Source of the DNA: RGIG6904 sp024680835
GTDB lineage: Bacteria > Bacillota > Clostridia > Lachnospirales > Lachnospiraceae
Direction of reading: 5' to 3'
Assembly (NCBI GenBank): GCA_024680835.1
Contig: JAILBP010000010.1
Location: forward strand, 1 to 20,091
Length of the DNA stretch: 20,091 nt
Shown here: positions 1 to 7,553 of the stretch, piece by piece
Layout: every line of letters begins with the position of its first letter
Numbering within the stretch: the first letter of the stretch is position 1
Translations under genes and position numbers: made by a program
The notes under the pieces: generated by a model
Databases searched by the model: none
Told to the model about the DNA's origin: nothing
What the model saw: the letters and a program-made list of their open reading frames with translations, nothing else

Positions 1-124
1 CTGCAGTGTCCGCTGCCTTTACGCTCACCGTACGGACAGCACCGACCAGCATAAACATCATGGAAAACAGGATCATGCACAATATGCGTTTTTGAAACAA
101 TCTGTTTTTGCAGGAAAAGATCAT
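1..124 (-). CDS. Secreted protein, N-terminal fragment (runs off left edge)
   Basis: Only the first 41 codons are inside the window. Reading leftward from the ATG at 124-122, the peptide starts MIFSCKNRLFQKR and continues with a hydrophobic stretch (about residues 14-31), then VSVKA-AD, which looks like a signal peptidase I site after KA. A Shine-Dalgarno sequence (AGGAG, 8 bases before the ATG) overlaps the TAG stop of the upstream BspA-like gene, so the two are probably translationally coupled in one operon. The mature part is missing, so function cannot be assigned; an extracellular or wall-associated protein working alongside the LRR protein is an inference from position. The open frame, basic n-region and good ribosome binding site make it a likely real gene. 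Confidence 0.7.
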   Translation of the reverse strand, partial: MIFSCKNRLFQKRILCMILFSMMFMLVGAVRTVSVKAADTA

Positions 125-135
125 AAGCCCGGCTC

Positions 136-2181
136 CTAAAATGTTTTATAAACGAACGCAGCCTTCTTTTTAAGTCCGGACACGCTCAATAGCTTTTTAT
201 ACGCACTCTGCTTTGATGCAAATGTATATACCGTTGATTTGTTTTTTATACCGAAAAATGCATTGTCACCTATCTTTGTGATCTTTTTGCTCTTGATACG
301 CAAAAGCTTAAGCGCGGTGCATCCGTTAAATGCATTAATGCCTATTTTTTTAACATTTTCACCTATCGCCACCTGAGTAAGAGCAGTCTTGTTTTCAAAT
401 GAAGATGCGGCTATAACCGTAACTTTATATGTGACGCCCTCTTCCTTCACCGTGGCAGGAATACGTGCCACAGTCGCCTCATCATCCGCAAAGCTGACCA
501 ATGCCACACACGGATCCTGGACATTGGCGGATGTGACCTTGTATGTATATGATTCCCTGGTGATGAGAGTCCCTTTCGGTGCGGGTTTCACGGTGTCTTT
601 ATTGATCATGAAACCGGTAGAGGCATCCGTCCACTCAGCATATACGGTAGCATCTTTCGATGCATTTCTGTAATTTCCTTCGGAAACATCCCACGACAGA
701 GTGTATCCGTCCATCGTCCACTTGGGTGCGACAGCTGACTGATACGGCTCTACGGGCACAACCTCAACCCTGTTATTGAAAGGATCGGAAAAAGTTATCT
801 TATATGTCCTGATCCATGAAGCCGTAACTACGGTATCAGCTGTAATATTTGAAAATGAAGTTGACCATTTCAGTGTAAATCCCTCTCTCTCGGCCATTGC
901 GGGAGCTTCTGCTGCCGTTCCCACTATAACCTCCTGAGACGAAAGGAGCGAACCACCGTCCGAGTAGAACGACACTGTGTATGTCTCCACTACCGGGAGG
1001 GCGTTGGTATTGGCATACTTATAAGCAGTTGAATTTGCATGTGTATATAATGTCACCGGTGTTCCCGAAAAAGCCGCACTGCCGATATATGTCACCGAAG
1101 CCGGTATAACAGCCTTGGCCAGCGAACTGTCCCCATAGTAAGCCATATCTCCAATGGACGTGGTGCTGTGCGGGAACACAACGCTCTTTAAAGACGTACA
1201 ACCATAAAAGGCTGCCGTTCCTATAGAAGTCACCGATTCGCCCAGCTCCGCATCCGTCAGAAGCGGACAGTTTTTGAATGCGTTATTGCCTATGGTAGTA
1301 AGCTTTTCGGAAGGTGTTACGACCTTGAGTGAAGTACAGTTTTCAAATGCCGACTCCATGATAGATACGACCGATACAGGCAGCTGCATCGAACTTAAAG
1401 AGCTGCAGTTATAAAATGCATAGGATCCGATCTCCGTAACCGTTGCGGGGAGAGCTACCGTATCAAGAAAATAAGCACCTGCAAAAGCGCCGTTTCCGAC
1501 CGCGGTAAGTCTGTTGGAGACTATCGAACCCGGGGTGTATGTGGTAGCGGAATTGCCTGTGGGATACTGAATAAGTTTGTAAAAACCTCCGCTGTACTCA
1601 AACAGTGCGCCACCGTCCACGATATAGTAATTGTTTCCTGCGGCAACGGTGATACTGTTGAGAGCATCACACTGCCCAAAAGCCTGATCTCCAATATAAT
1701 TTACCGTTGCAGGTATGGAAACCGACGTGAGCCTTATGCACTGGAAAAACGCTTTCTCTCCGACTGTCAGGACGCCTGTGGGAAGTGTCACGGATGTGAT
1801 ACCGCCCATCTGAGCAAAAGCATAATTGCCTATGTCCGTAACTTTGTATGTTGTGCCCGAAGCAGTACCTGTCGACTTACCACTGCCTGAAGTGCTGCCC
1901 GAAGACGCTGCTCCCGCGCTGGCATCTACAATAGAATCGGGGATTGCCAGTGCTCCTGTGCCGGTAAACAAAGTCTTATCGATACCCGTGATAACAGCCG
2001 TACCACCTGAATTTACACTGTATACAAAACCGTTATCGGTTATACCGTTACCGTCGGTATCTGTGGCAGATGCAGTTGAGCCGGATTTCGAAGCGGCATT
2101 TACCTGCGCAATACCAAATCCTGCGCATGCAGCCAATGCCACACATGTTGCCAGTGCCAATCCAAGAATCTTCTTTCGCAT
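136..2181 (-). CDS. BspA-type leucine-rich-repeat surface protein
   Basis: A 681-residue exported protein. The N-terminus MRKKILGLALATCVALAAC is a signal peptide; it can be read as a lipoprotein signal (LAAC, Cys19) or as a type I signal cut near VNA-AS (residue 29). A calcium-loop-like DTDGNGITD motif lies at 41-49. There are about ten BspA (LRR_5) units in the first half, each with a G-x-x-AF core followed by C-x-x-L and a VTLP/VSIP strand, and three more near the C-terminus. Between them sit two InlB/Listeria-Bacteroides-type repeats, recognisable by YTVSFYSDGG and the ending VTASW / VYAEW. No sortase motif or transmembrane anchor is seen at the C-terminus. Proteins of this family are usually adhesins or surface-binding proteins; the ligand here is unknown. 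It starts 57 bases after the FliD-C-like gene, without an obvious terminator between, and precedes another secreted protein. Confidence 0.9.
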   Translation of the reverse strand: MRKKILGLALATCVALAACAGFGIAQVNAASKSGSTASATDTDGNGITDNGFVYSVNSGGTAVITGIDKTLFTGTGALAIPDSIVDASAGAASSGSTSGSGKSTGTASGTTYKVTDIGNYAFAQMGGITSVTLPTGVLTVGEKAFFQCIRLTSVSIPATVNYIGDQAFGQCDALNSITVAAGNNYYIVDGGALFEYSGGFYKLIQYPTGNSATTYTPGSIVSNRLTAVGNGAFAGAYFLDTVALPATVTEIGSYAFYNCSSLSSMQLPVSVVSIMESAFENCTSLKVVTPSEKLTTIGNNAFKNCPLLTDAELGESVTSIGTAAFYGCTSLKSVVFPHSTTSIGDMAYYGDSSLAKAVIPASVTYIGSAAFSGTPVTLYTHANSTAYKYANTNALPVVETYTVSFYSDGGSLLSSQEVIVGTAAEAPAMAEREGFTLKWSTSFSNITADTVVTASWIRTYKITFSDPFNNRVEVVPVEPYQSAVAPKWTMDGYTLSWDVSEGNYRNASKDATVYAEWTDASTGFMINKDTVKPAPKGTLITRESYTYKVTSANVQDPCVALVSFADDEATVARIPATVKEEGVTYKVTVIAASSFENKTALTQVAIGENVKKIGINAFNGCTALKLLRIKSKKITKIGDNAFFGIKNKSTVYTFASKQSAYKKLLSVSGLKKKAAFVYKTF

Positions 2182-2238
2182 GATCTTTAACCTCGTTAGT
2201 TTATTTTTCTGACAAAAACACCATATTTTGCCATATCA

Positions 2239-2814
2239 TCAGGCCTGCGCCGAAAACGTTCCGCCCAGGATATCGCTGTAATCATCTTTTTTCTTATCCA
2301 AAAGGGGCACAGCCTCTCTGGTGACCTGTCTCTTAAGATTTTTGTTTATCTTACGTATTTCCGATGAGAAATCCGATGAATCCTTTGAAAAGACTTTTTT
2401 CACCTTAGACAGGGTTGCTTTTTTAAGCTCGGCTTTGTCTACTGAGAGCTTTCCGCTGTTCTTGACCGAAATACCGATCTCCTCCAGCTCCTTGGAATAC
2501 TCTTTCAAAGCCTGCTTCATCTTGCCAACCTTTGATGAAACTCCTCTGGTCTCGCTGTCGCCTGCGGAATCCATGGCATTATTGTACGTATCCACAAATG
2601 ACATGATGGTATTATATATCTTTTTTGTATTATCCGCTTCCTTGTCCTCAAAATCAAGTTCATCCAGTGCATCAAGCGCCTTTGACAGCGCTGATGTGTC
2701 TGCAGAAACCACATCGTGATTGGTGGAATTCTCCCTGGTGGAAGACAATCTCATCTCACGGTTTGGCGAATAATACCTGTTATACAAAAATGAAATACTG
2801 GGCACAGAACTCAT
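2239..2814 (-). CDS. Small protein resembling the FliD (flagellar cap) C-terminal region
   Basis: A 191-residue, highly charged, mostly helical protein with no signal peptide or membrane segment. Residues 70-135 follow the pattern of the FliD C-terminal domain: FVDTYNNAMD (73-82), a helical stretch, then LEEIGISVKNSGKLSVDKA (110-128), matching the family's L-x-x-IGIS-x-x-x-x-GKLS-x-D signature. The hypervariable D2/D3 domains and the N-terminal coiled coil of full FliD (usually over 400 residues) are absent. The start is supported by AGGAGA 6 bases before the ATG and by a good sigma-A-type promoter upstream. It is the first gene of the unit containing the BspA-like protein. No flagellar gene is nearby, so a role in filament capping is not implied; it may be a derived FliD-like protein. 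Family assignment comes from remembered motifs, not from alignment. Confidence 0.6.
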   Translation of the reverse strand: MSSVPSISFLYNRYYSPNREMRLSSTRENSTNHDVVSADTSALSKALDALDELDFEDKEADNTKKIYNTIMSFVDTYNNAMDSAGDSETRGVSSKVGKMKQALKEYSKELEEIGISVKNSGKLSVDKAELKKATLSKVKKVFSKDSSDFSSEIRKINKNLKRQVTREAVPLLDKKKDDYSDILGGTFSAQA

Positions 2815-2866
2815 GGCTTTTCTCCTTTCCTGAATGTGTTATATATATCGAAAAAATACCGTTGAT

Positions 2867-2895
2867 ATTTTACCATTCTGAGGCTATTTTTGCAA
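2867..2895 (-). promoter_or_regulatory. Sigma-A-type promoter for the FliD-C-like/BspA unit
   Basis: On the minus strand the -35 is TTGCAA (2895-2890), followed by a 17-base spacer and -10 TAAAAT (2872-2867), preceded by TG one base upstream (extended -10). It lies about 55 bases before the ATG of the FliD-C-like gene and is back to back with the tRNA promoter. Confidence 0.65.
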
Positions 2896-2920
2896 AATTT
2901 AAATTTTTTTAAATTTGTGC

Positions 2921-2950
2921 TTGACATGATCATATTTTTAGTGTTAATAT
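2921..2950 (+). promoter_or_regulatory. Extended -10 promoter of the tRNA operon
   Basis: A consensus -35 TTGACA (2921-2926), an 18-base spacer and -10 TAATAT (2945-2950) with an upstream TG at 2942-2943. The A/T-tract region 2888-2917 just upstream could act as an UP element. The first tRNA starts about 36 bases after the -10. This is the strongest promoter seen in the window, as expected for stable RNA. Confidence 0.85.
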
Positions 2951-2985
2951 ACCACTTGCGTCACGGGGGCGTCATGAGGACGTTG

Positions 2986-3060
2986 CGGGGTGTGGCTCAG
3001 CTTGGCTAGAGCGCCTGGTTTGGGACCAGGAGGCCGCAGGTTCGAATCCTGTCACCCCGA
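2986..3060 (+). tRNA. tRNA-Pro (anticodon TGG)
   Basis: The acceptor stem CGGGGTG pairs with CACCCCG, with discriminator A at 3060. The anticodon stem CCTGG/CCAGG encloses loop TTTGGGA, giving anticodon TGG. The T-arm GCAGG-TTCGAAT-CCTGT is canonical. CCA is not encoded. It is the first gene of the tRNA operon. Confidence 0.95.
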
Positions 3061-3073
3061 TTGACCAACACAT

Positions 3074-3144
3074 GCGGGTGTAGTTCAATGGTAGAACACC
3101 AGCCTTCCAAGCTGGATACGTGGGTTCGATTCCCATCACCCGCT
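3074..3144 (+). tRNA. tRNA-Gly (anticodon TCC)
   Basis: The acceptor GCGGGTG pairs with CACCCGC and the discriminator is T, normal for bacterial tRNA-Gly. The anticodon arm is CCAGC-CTTCCAA-GCTGG (anticodon TCC). The T-loop is TTCGATT. No encoded CCA. Confidence 0.95.
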
Positions 3145-3180
3145 TTTCTTATGTAGCTATCGGTACATAAGTTGTAAAAT

Positions 3181-3254
<74 letters not shown>

Positions 3255-3258
3255 TTAT

Positions 3259-3333
3259 GGTGGGTATAGCGCAGTTGGTTAGCGCGCCAGATTGTGGCTC
3301 TGGAGGCCAAGGGTTCGAATCCCTTTATCCACC
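3259..3333 (+). tRNA. tRNA-His (anticodon GTG)
   Basis: The acceptor GTGGGTA (from 3260) pairs with TATCCAC. The additional G-1 at 3259 opposite C73 (3333) is the usual tRNA-His identity element and is included in the coordinates. The anticodon arm is CCAGA-TTGTGGC-TCTGG (anticodon GTG). It lies only 4 bases after tRNA-Arg. No encoded CCA. Confidence 0.95.
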
Positions 3334-3357
3334 CTAAGTGCAGGGCGCCTGCCATAG

Positions 3358-3429
3358 TGGGCTATCGCCAAGGGGTAAGGCACAACACTTTGACTGTTGC
3401 ATTCGTTGGTTCGAATCCAACTAGCCCAG
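3358..3429 (+). tRNA. tRNA-Gln (anticodon TTG)
   Basis: The acceptor TGGGCTA pairs with TAGCCCA, discriminator G. The anticodon arm is CAACA-CTTTGAC-TGTTG (anticodon TTG). The U1-A72 end is typical for tRNA-Gln. No encoded CCA. Confidence 0.95.
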
Positions 3430-3450
3430 TTCATAAATACAATCAAATAC

Positions 3451-3523
3451 GGGGATGTAGCTCAGCTGGTAGAGCACTTGACTTTTAATCAAGTTGTCGG
3501 GAGTTCGAGCCTCCTCATCCTCA
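3451..3523 (+). tRNA. tRNA-Lys (anticodon TTT)
   Basis: The acceptor GGGGATG pairs with CATCCTC (one G-T), discriminator A. The anticodon arm is CTTGA-CTTTTAA-TCAAG (anticodon TTT). It is the last gene of the operon and is followed within a few bases by the terminator. No encoded CCA. Confidence 0.95.
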
Positions 3524-3525
3524 TT

Positions 3526-3559
3526 AAAAACCGGATAACGCGAGTTATCCGGTTTTTTT
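3526..3559 (+). terminator. Rho-independent terminator of the tRNA operon
   Basis: A perfect 9-bp stem CCGGATAAC/GTTATCCGG (3531-3539 and 3544-3552) with a GCGA tetraloop, followed by seven Ts. An A-tract on the left also gives a (weaker) terminator shape for transcription from the right. Confidence 0.95.
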
Positions 3560-3600
3560 ATGGTTATTCATGATCATATGCCCCACCCACCCTTCGGGCA

Positions 3601-3619
3601 CCCTCCCCAAAGGGGAGGG
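3601..3619. repeat. GC-rich hairpin beside the palindromic element
   Basis: A perfect 8-bp inverted repeat CCCTCCCC/GGGGAGGG (3601-3608, 3612-3619) with an AAA loop, just downstream of the degenerate palindromic element behind yfcE. There is no T-tract on either side, so it is not a standard terminator. It may be part of the same composite repeat. Confidence 0.7.
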
Positions 3620-3637
3620 CTCGCACAGTGTACCATA

Positions 3638-3687
3638 CCTCCTCAGTCAGCTTTGCTGACAGCTCCCCCAAAGGGTGGAGCCTTTAA
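3638..3687. repeat. Dispersed palindromic element, degenerate copy
   Basis: Two adjacent hairpins: GTCAGC-TTT-GCTGAC (3646-3660), then GCTCCCCC-AAA-GGGTGGAGC (3662-3681, one bulge), followed by CTTTAA. It has the same order, spacing and orientation as the copy at 7554-7609. It begins 6 bases beyond the stop codon of the phosphoesterase gene. Confidence 0.85.
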
Positions 3688-3692
3688 TAATG

Positions 3693-4184
3693 CTATATAC
3701 TCCTTATCTCAAAAACAGGGTCCTGCCCTCTCTCAAGGGTGAGAATTCCGTAGGTGCATTTCCGGTCTTCCTGACGCGGAAAATTAATGGAGCCCGGGTT
3801 GAAAAACCAAATGCCTCCGAAAGCACGGATATCCGGCACATGAGTGTGTCCGTACACCACTATATCCGCTTCCCGCGCCACCGCAACGTCACGCATATAC
3901 ATCACGCCGTTTCTGGCACGATGTTCATGTCCGTGTGTCAGCAATATCCTGTGACCGCACTTACTCACCACCACATCCACAGGATATGTACTGTAATACG
4001 AATCCATATTGCCCCTCACAAAATCCACGGGCACATCGCCGAAAAGAGTCTTTATGGCATCCTCTGTATGCTCGGAATCACCCAGATGAAAAGCCAGATC
4101 AAACTTAGTATCCGACTCTTTCTGTAATGCCAGCCTTATCTTATCAAGCCTTCCATGATTGTCACTCATCACAAATATTTTCAT
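3693..4184 (-). CDS. YfcE/MJ0936-type metallophosphoesterase
   Basis: A 163-residue cytosolic calcineurin-like phosphodiesterase. All metal-site motifs of the family are visible in order: SDNHG (7-11, Asp8 and His10), GD (35-36), GNMD (58-61), THGH (83-86) and GHTH (112-115), plus NPGS (129-132). Two divalent metals, usually Mn2+, would be bound. Family members hydrolyse phosphodiesters such as bis-pNPP in vitro; the natural substrate is generally unknown. Length is typical for the small YfcE group. The ATG overlaps the stop of rdgB by 4 bases (ATGA), so it is translationally coupled and last in this operon. The gene is closed by a dispersed palindromic element rather than a U-tract terminator. 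Confidence 0.93.
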   Translation of the reverse strand: MKIFVMSDNHGRLDKIRLALQKESDTKFDLAFHLGDSEHTEDAIKTLFGDVPVDFVRGNMDSYYSTYPVDVVVSKCGHRILLTHGHEHRARNGVMYMRDVAVAREADIVVYGHTHVPDIRAFGGIWFFNPGSINFPRQEDRKCTYGILTLERGQDPVFEIRSI

Positions 4185-4789
4185 AAAGCTTTTATTTCCC
4201 TTTCAAGCTCTCCTCTTATCGCTCTTAAGGCATTGCCTCTGTGGCTGATGCTGTTTTTCTCCTCCGGAGGGATCTGCGCGGTAGACAGATCGTTTTCATA
4301 CAGATAAAAGATGGGATCATAGCCGAAGCCGTTCTCTCCTGCCTGCTCATAGCCTATATAGCCCTCTATCTTACCCTCTGCTTCCAATACTTTTCCCGAG
4401 GGCGTTACGGCAGCTATAGCACATACGAATCTTGCTGTCCTCTTCTCCTTTGGTACACCTTCAAGCCGGTCTATTATCGCCTTATTTTTTATATCATATG
4501 AGGTATTTTCTCCCATATATCTGGCAGAGTAAACACCCGGCTCACCGCCCAGGGCATCCACCACCAGTCCCGAATCATCAGCCAGGACGAAATCATCCGG
4601 CAGAAGGGCTGCCACCGCCTTTGCCTTTATGACCGCATTCTCCATGAACGTGGTGCCATCCTCCACAATATCCGGATCAACTCCCGCCTGCTTCATGGAT
4701 ACGATCTCCATTCCCAGATCACTGAGGATCTGCCTTATCTCTCTCATCTTATTCTCGTTGCCTGTGGCAAATACTATCCTGTTACTCAT
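4181..4789 (-). CDS. rdgB: RdgB/HAM1 family XTP/dITP pyrophosphatase
   Basis: A 202-residue enzyme that hydrolyses non-canonical purine nucleotides (XTP, dITP, ITP) to the monophosphate and pyrophosphate, keeping them out of DNA and RNA. Family signatures are present: FATGNENKMREI (7-18), ADDSGL (70-75), a nucleotide-binding GENGFGYDPIF (151-161) and SHRGNA (182-187). The ATG at 4789 is chosen because AAGGAG lies 9 bases upstream and the protein then begins directly with the conserved first strand. An alternative GTG at 4822, which would add 11 residues, overlaps the upstream stop codon and has no Shine-Dalgarno. The gene lies between the rRNA methyltransferase and the phosphoesterase and overlaps the latter by 4 bases. 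Confidence 0.95.
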   Translation of the reverse strand: MSNRIVFATGNENKMREIRQILSDLGMEIVSMKQAGVDPDIVEDGTTFMENAVIKAKAVAALLPDDFVLADDSGLVVDALGGEPGVYSARYMGENTSYDIKNKAIIDRLEGVPKEKRTARFVCAIAAVTPSGKVLEAEGKIEGYIGYEQAGENGFGYDPIFYLYENDLSTAQIPPEEKNSISHRGNALRAIRGELEREIKAL

Positions 4790-4798
4790 ACTCCGTAT

Positions 4799-4804
4799 CT
4801 CCTT
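4799..4804 (-). promoter_or_regulatory. Ribosome binding site deciding the rdgB start
   Basis: AAGGAG on the minus strand, 9 bases before the ATG at 4789. No comparable site precedes the upstream in-frame GTG at 4822. Confidence 0.75.
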
Positions 4805-4818
4805 GCATGATCCTTTAA

Positions 4819-5961
4819 TCACTTTTTGGGCGGTTTCGGCCCCATAAACTGATAATAATATGTCTTTATCATACCGTTATATATCTTGCGGTTTTTATCG
4901 GCCTTCCTGCCTATGTATTTCTCAGCATCCTCATAACTGGTAATGAGATACATGGACCAGTCGGGAAGCTTTGCATACATCTTTCCTATCTCGCCGTATA
5001 ATGCCGGCAGCGCGCTCTTTTCCTCCAGACGTTCACCGTAGGGCGGATTGGAGATCACGAAACCGTAATGCCCGCTGTGAGAAGTATCGGAAACATCCCT
5101 CTGCTGAAAATGAACAAGGTCCGATACTCCGGCTCTCTTTGCGTTTTCTCTCGCAATGCCAAGGACCTTTCCGTCCATATCAAAGCCCTGTATGTGCGTC
5201 TGTATATCCCTGTTTTCAAGGCTTATGACCTCATCCCTCACATCTCTCCACACGGAAGAGTCTATGAGATTTTTCCACTTCTCGGCAGTGAAGCTCCTGT
5301 CAACGCCCGGTGCAATGTTCGCTGCCATCATTGCAGCCTCTATGGGTATGGTACCGCTGCCACAGAAAGGATCCATGAGTATACGGTCCTCCCTCCAGGG
5401 AGTAAGGCTGATGAGAGCTGCGGCCAGTGTCTCTGACAGCGGCGCAGCTCCCGCCTCAATTCGATAACCCCTCTTGTGAAGTGAGGCGCCCGTGGTGTCC
5501 AGTGTCACATAAAAAGCATCCTTGTATACGAACACCCGGATGGGATAGTCATCCCCGGTCTCGCTCATGCGACCGTTTACACCATATTTTACGGAGAGTC
5601 TGTCCACGATTGCCTTCTTGACCAGAGACTGTATGTCCGATGGTGAGAACAGCTTGCTCTTCACCGTGGACACTTTGGTGACCCAGAACTTTCCGTCCTC
5701 CGGGATATAGTCCTCCCAGTTTAAAGCCTTCACAGCCTCAAACATATCATCAAAGGTAGTGGCTGTGAAAGAACCCACACAGACCAGCACTCTCTCCGCA
5801 CTGCGAAGACAGATATTGGCTCTCGCCACAGCCTCCTCGTCACCTGTAAATGTGATGCGGCCGTCGCTCACTTCATCTATCTCGTAACCGAGATCATATA
5901 TTTCTCTTTTGCATACTGCCTCTAGCCCGAAATGGCAGGGCACCATAATCTTAAATTTCAT
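4819..5961 (-). CDS. THUMP-domain class I RNA methyltransferase (RlmL N-half/YpsC type)
   Basis: A 380-residue protein with the layout of the RlmL/YpsC group: an N-terminal ferredoxin-like/THUMP RNA-binding region (about 1-165) and a UPF0020 Rossmann methyltransferase domain. The SAM-binding motif I is DPFCGSGT (197-204), an acidic residue follows at GFDMD (259-263), and the catalytic NPPYGERL (305-312) is intact. Enzymes of this type make N2-methylguanosine in 23S rRNA; E. coli RlmL acts at G2445. The same target here is an inference. The second methyltransferase domain of E. coli RlmL (the RlmK part) is absent, as is normal in Firmicutes. The ATG follows the symporter stop by 2 bases with only a weak GGATG-like ribosome site, implying coupled translation. 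Confidence 0.9.
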   Translation of the reverse strand: MKFKIMVPCHFGLEAVCKREIYDLGYEIDEVSDGRITFTGDEEAVARANICLRSAERVLVCVGSFTATTFDDMFEAVKALNWEDYIPEDGKFWVTKVSTVKSKLFSPSDIQSLVKKAIVDRLSVKYGVNGRMSETGDDYPIRVFVYKDAFYVTLDTTGASLHKRGYRIEAGAAPLSETLAAALISLTPWREDRILMDPFCGSGTIPIEAAMMAANIAPGVDRSFTAEKWKNLIDSSVWRDVRDEVISLENRDIQTHIQGFDMDGKVLGIARENAKRAGVSDLVHFQQRDVSDTSHSGHYGFVISNPPYGERLEEKSALPALYGEIGKMYAKLPDWSMYLITSYEDAEKYIGRKADKNRKIYNGMIKTYYYQFMGPKPPKK

Positions 5962-5963
5962 AA

Positions 5964-7508
5964 TCAGTTGTCATCCAGCGATTTAAATGTCTTAACCTGT
6001 ACTGTCTTGTCGTAGCAGCTGAAGATCTGCTCCACCTTCTTTGCATCCGGCTTGGGTGAGATCAGGCTCACCACCGGTACTATCACCAGACCGGCTATCA
6101 TTACGAATGCGCCGCAGTTAATGGGTGACTGCAAAAGTGTGGGGAATGAAGGTCTTATGAGCATATTCAGTATCATGACCACTGAACCGAATATGAACGA
6201 AACCCAAACCGAGAGGTTTGTGGTCTTCTTCCAGTACAGGCCATACAGGAAAGGCGCCAAAAACGCACCTGCAAGCGCTCCCCATGAAACACCCATGAGC
6301 TGTGCGATGAAGGTAACATTATTTTTGTACTGCACGATCGCTATCACTACCGAGATAGCGATAAATACAACGATAAGGATACGGATAAAGATAACCTGTT
6401 TTTTCTCATTCATATCTTTTATGATATGGTTTTTGATAACATCAATGGTCAGTGTTGAGCTTGATGCGATAACCAGGGATGAAAGTGTTGACATTGATGC
6501 TGAGAGCACCAGTATGACCACGAGTCCGATGAGATAATCCGGCAGGCTTGACAGCATGGTCGGGATGATGGAATCGTAACCGTTTGCTGCAATATCGATC
6601 TTATCAGAGAAGAGACGTCCGAATCCGCCGAGGAAATAGCATCCGCCTGCAACAACCAGCGCAAAAAATGTGGAAATAACTGCGCCTTTCCTGATCTGTG
6701 TCTCATGCTTGATAGCATAGAACTTCTGTACCATCTGTGGAAGTCCCCAGGTACCGAGAGATGTAAGTATCACGACACCCACCAGGTTGACGGGATCGGG
6801 TCCTAAGAACGAAGCAAACATTCCCGGGAAAACATGGGGTGAATTAACATCCATGATGGAGGCAAGACCGGCAACCGCATTCATGAAGCCCCCGTTTGAA
6901 TTGAGCACAGCCGCTATGACCGCAATAATACCGACCAGCATTACGCAGCCCTGAATAAAATCATTTATGGCTGTAGCCATGTAACCACCGGCGATAACAT
7001 AGATTCCGGTAAGGATAGCCATCACTATAACGCAGACAGTGAAATCGATATCAAAAGCCATTGCGAAAAGTCTTGACAGACCGTTGTACAGCGATGCTGT
7101 ATAGGGGATCAGGAATATGAACACTATGAAAGATGCGAATACTTTCAATGCGTTGGAATTGAACCTGCGTCCGAAGAACTCCGGCATTGTGGCCGAGTTC
7201 AGGTGCTGTGACATAACTCTGGTCCTGCGGCCCAAAACCACCCAGGCCATGAGAGAACCTATAACAGCGTTTCCGAGACCGATCCATGTAGATGCGATAC
7301 CGTATTTCCATCCGAACTGACCCGCATATCCGATGAATACCACGGCTGAAAAATAACTTGTGCCGTAGGCGAAAGCCGTCAGCCACGGTCCTACGTTTCG
7401 CCCTCCCAGGACGAATCCGTTTACATCAGTTGCGTTCTTGCGGCAATACAGTCCGATGCCTATCATGACACCGAAGAAGATCACCAGCATTAGGATCTTT
7501 GCTATCAT
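5964..7508 (-). CDS. Sodium:solute symporter (SSF family, PutP-like)
   Basis: A 514-residue integral membrane protein with about 13 hydrophobic segments, normal for the SSF family. The first-helix region AFAYGTSYFSAVVFIGYAG (45-63) and the Na2-site helix LSASMSTLSS (335-344) match the sodium-binding elements of PutP, including the Ser-Thr pair at 340-341. WGLPQMVQKF (254-263) corresponds to the family's G-x-P-x-x-x-x-R/K-F loop. The closest functional class is sodium/proline or a related amino-acid symport, but the substrate cannot be fixed from sequence. The start has AAGGAGG 10 bases upstream. The gene follows pepD with a palindromic element in the gap and leads into the methyltransferase with a 2-base gap; the link with a dipeptidase fits amino-acid scavenging (inference). 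Confidence 0.92.
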   Translation of the reverse strand: MIAKILMLVIFFGVMIGIGLYCRKNATDVNGFVLGGRNVGPWLTAFAYGTSYFSAVVFIGYAGQFGWKYGIASTWIGLGNAVIGSLMAWVVLGRRTRVMSQHLNSATMPEFFGRRFNSNALKVFASFIVFIFLIPYTASLYNGLSRLFAMAFDIDFTVCVIVMAILTGIYVIAGGYMATAINDFIQGCVMLVGIIAVIAAVLNSNGGFMNAVAGLASIMDVNSPHVFPGMFASFLGPDPVNLVGVVILTSLGTWGLPQMVQKFYAIKHETQIRKGAVISTFFALVVAGGCYFLGGFGRLFSDKIDIAANGYDSIIPTMLSSLPDYLIGLVVILVLSASMSTLSSLVIASSSTLTIDVIKNHIIKDMNEKKQVIFIRILIVVFIAISVVIAIVQYKNNVTFIAQLMGVSWGALAGAFLAPFLYGLYWKKTTNLSVWVSFIFGSVVMILNMLIRPSFPTLLQSPINCGAFVMIAGLVIVPVVSLISPKPDAKKVEQIFSCYDKTVQVKTFKSLDDN

Positions 7509-7553
7509 TTTTTTAACTCCTCCTTGATTGTGTGGAATATTTTTTTATCATTC

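Noticed and set aside
1..2181. CRISPR or mobile element from the repetitive appearance of the BspA gene
   Set aside because: The repetition is at protein level (LRR units) with divergent DNA; there are no direct repeats with spacers and no transposase.
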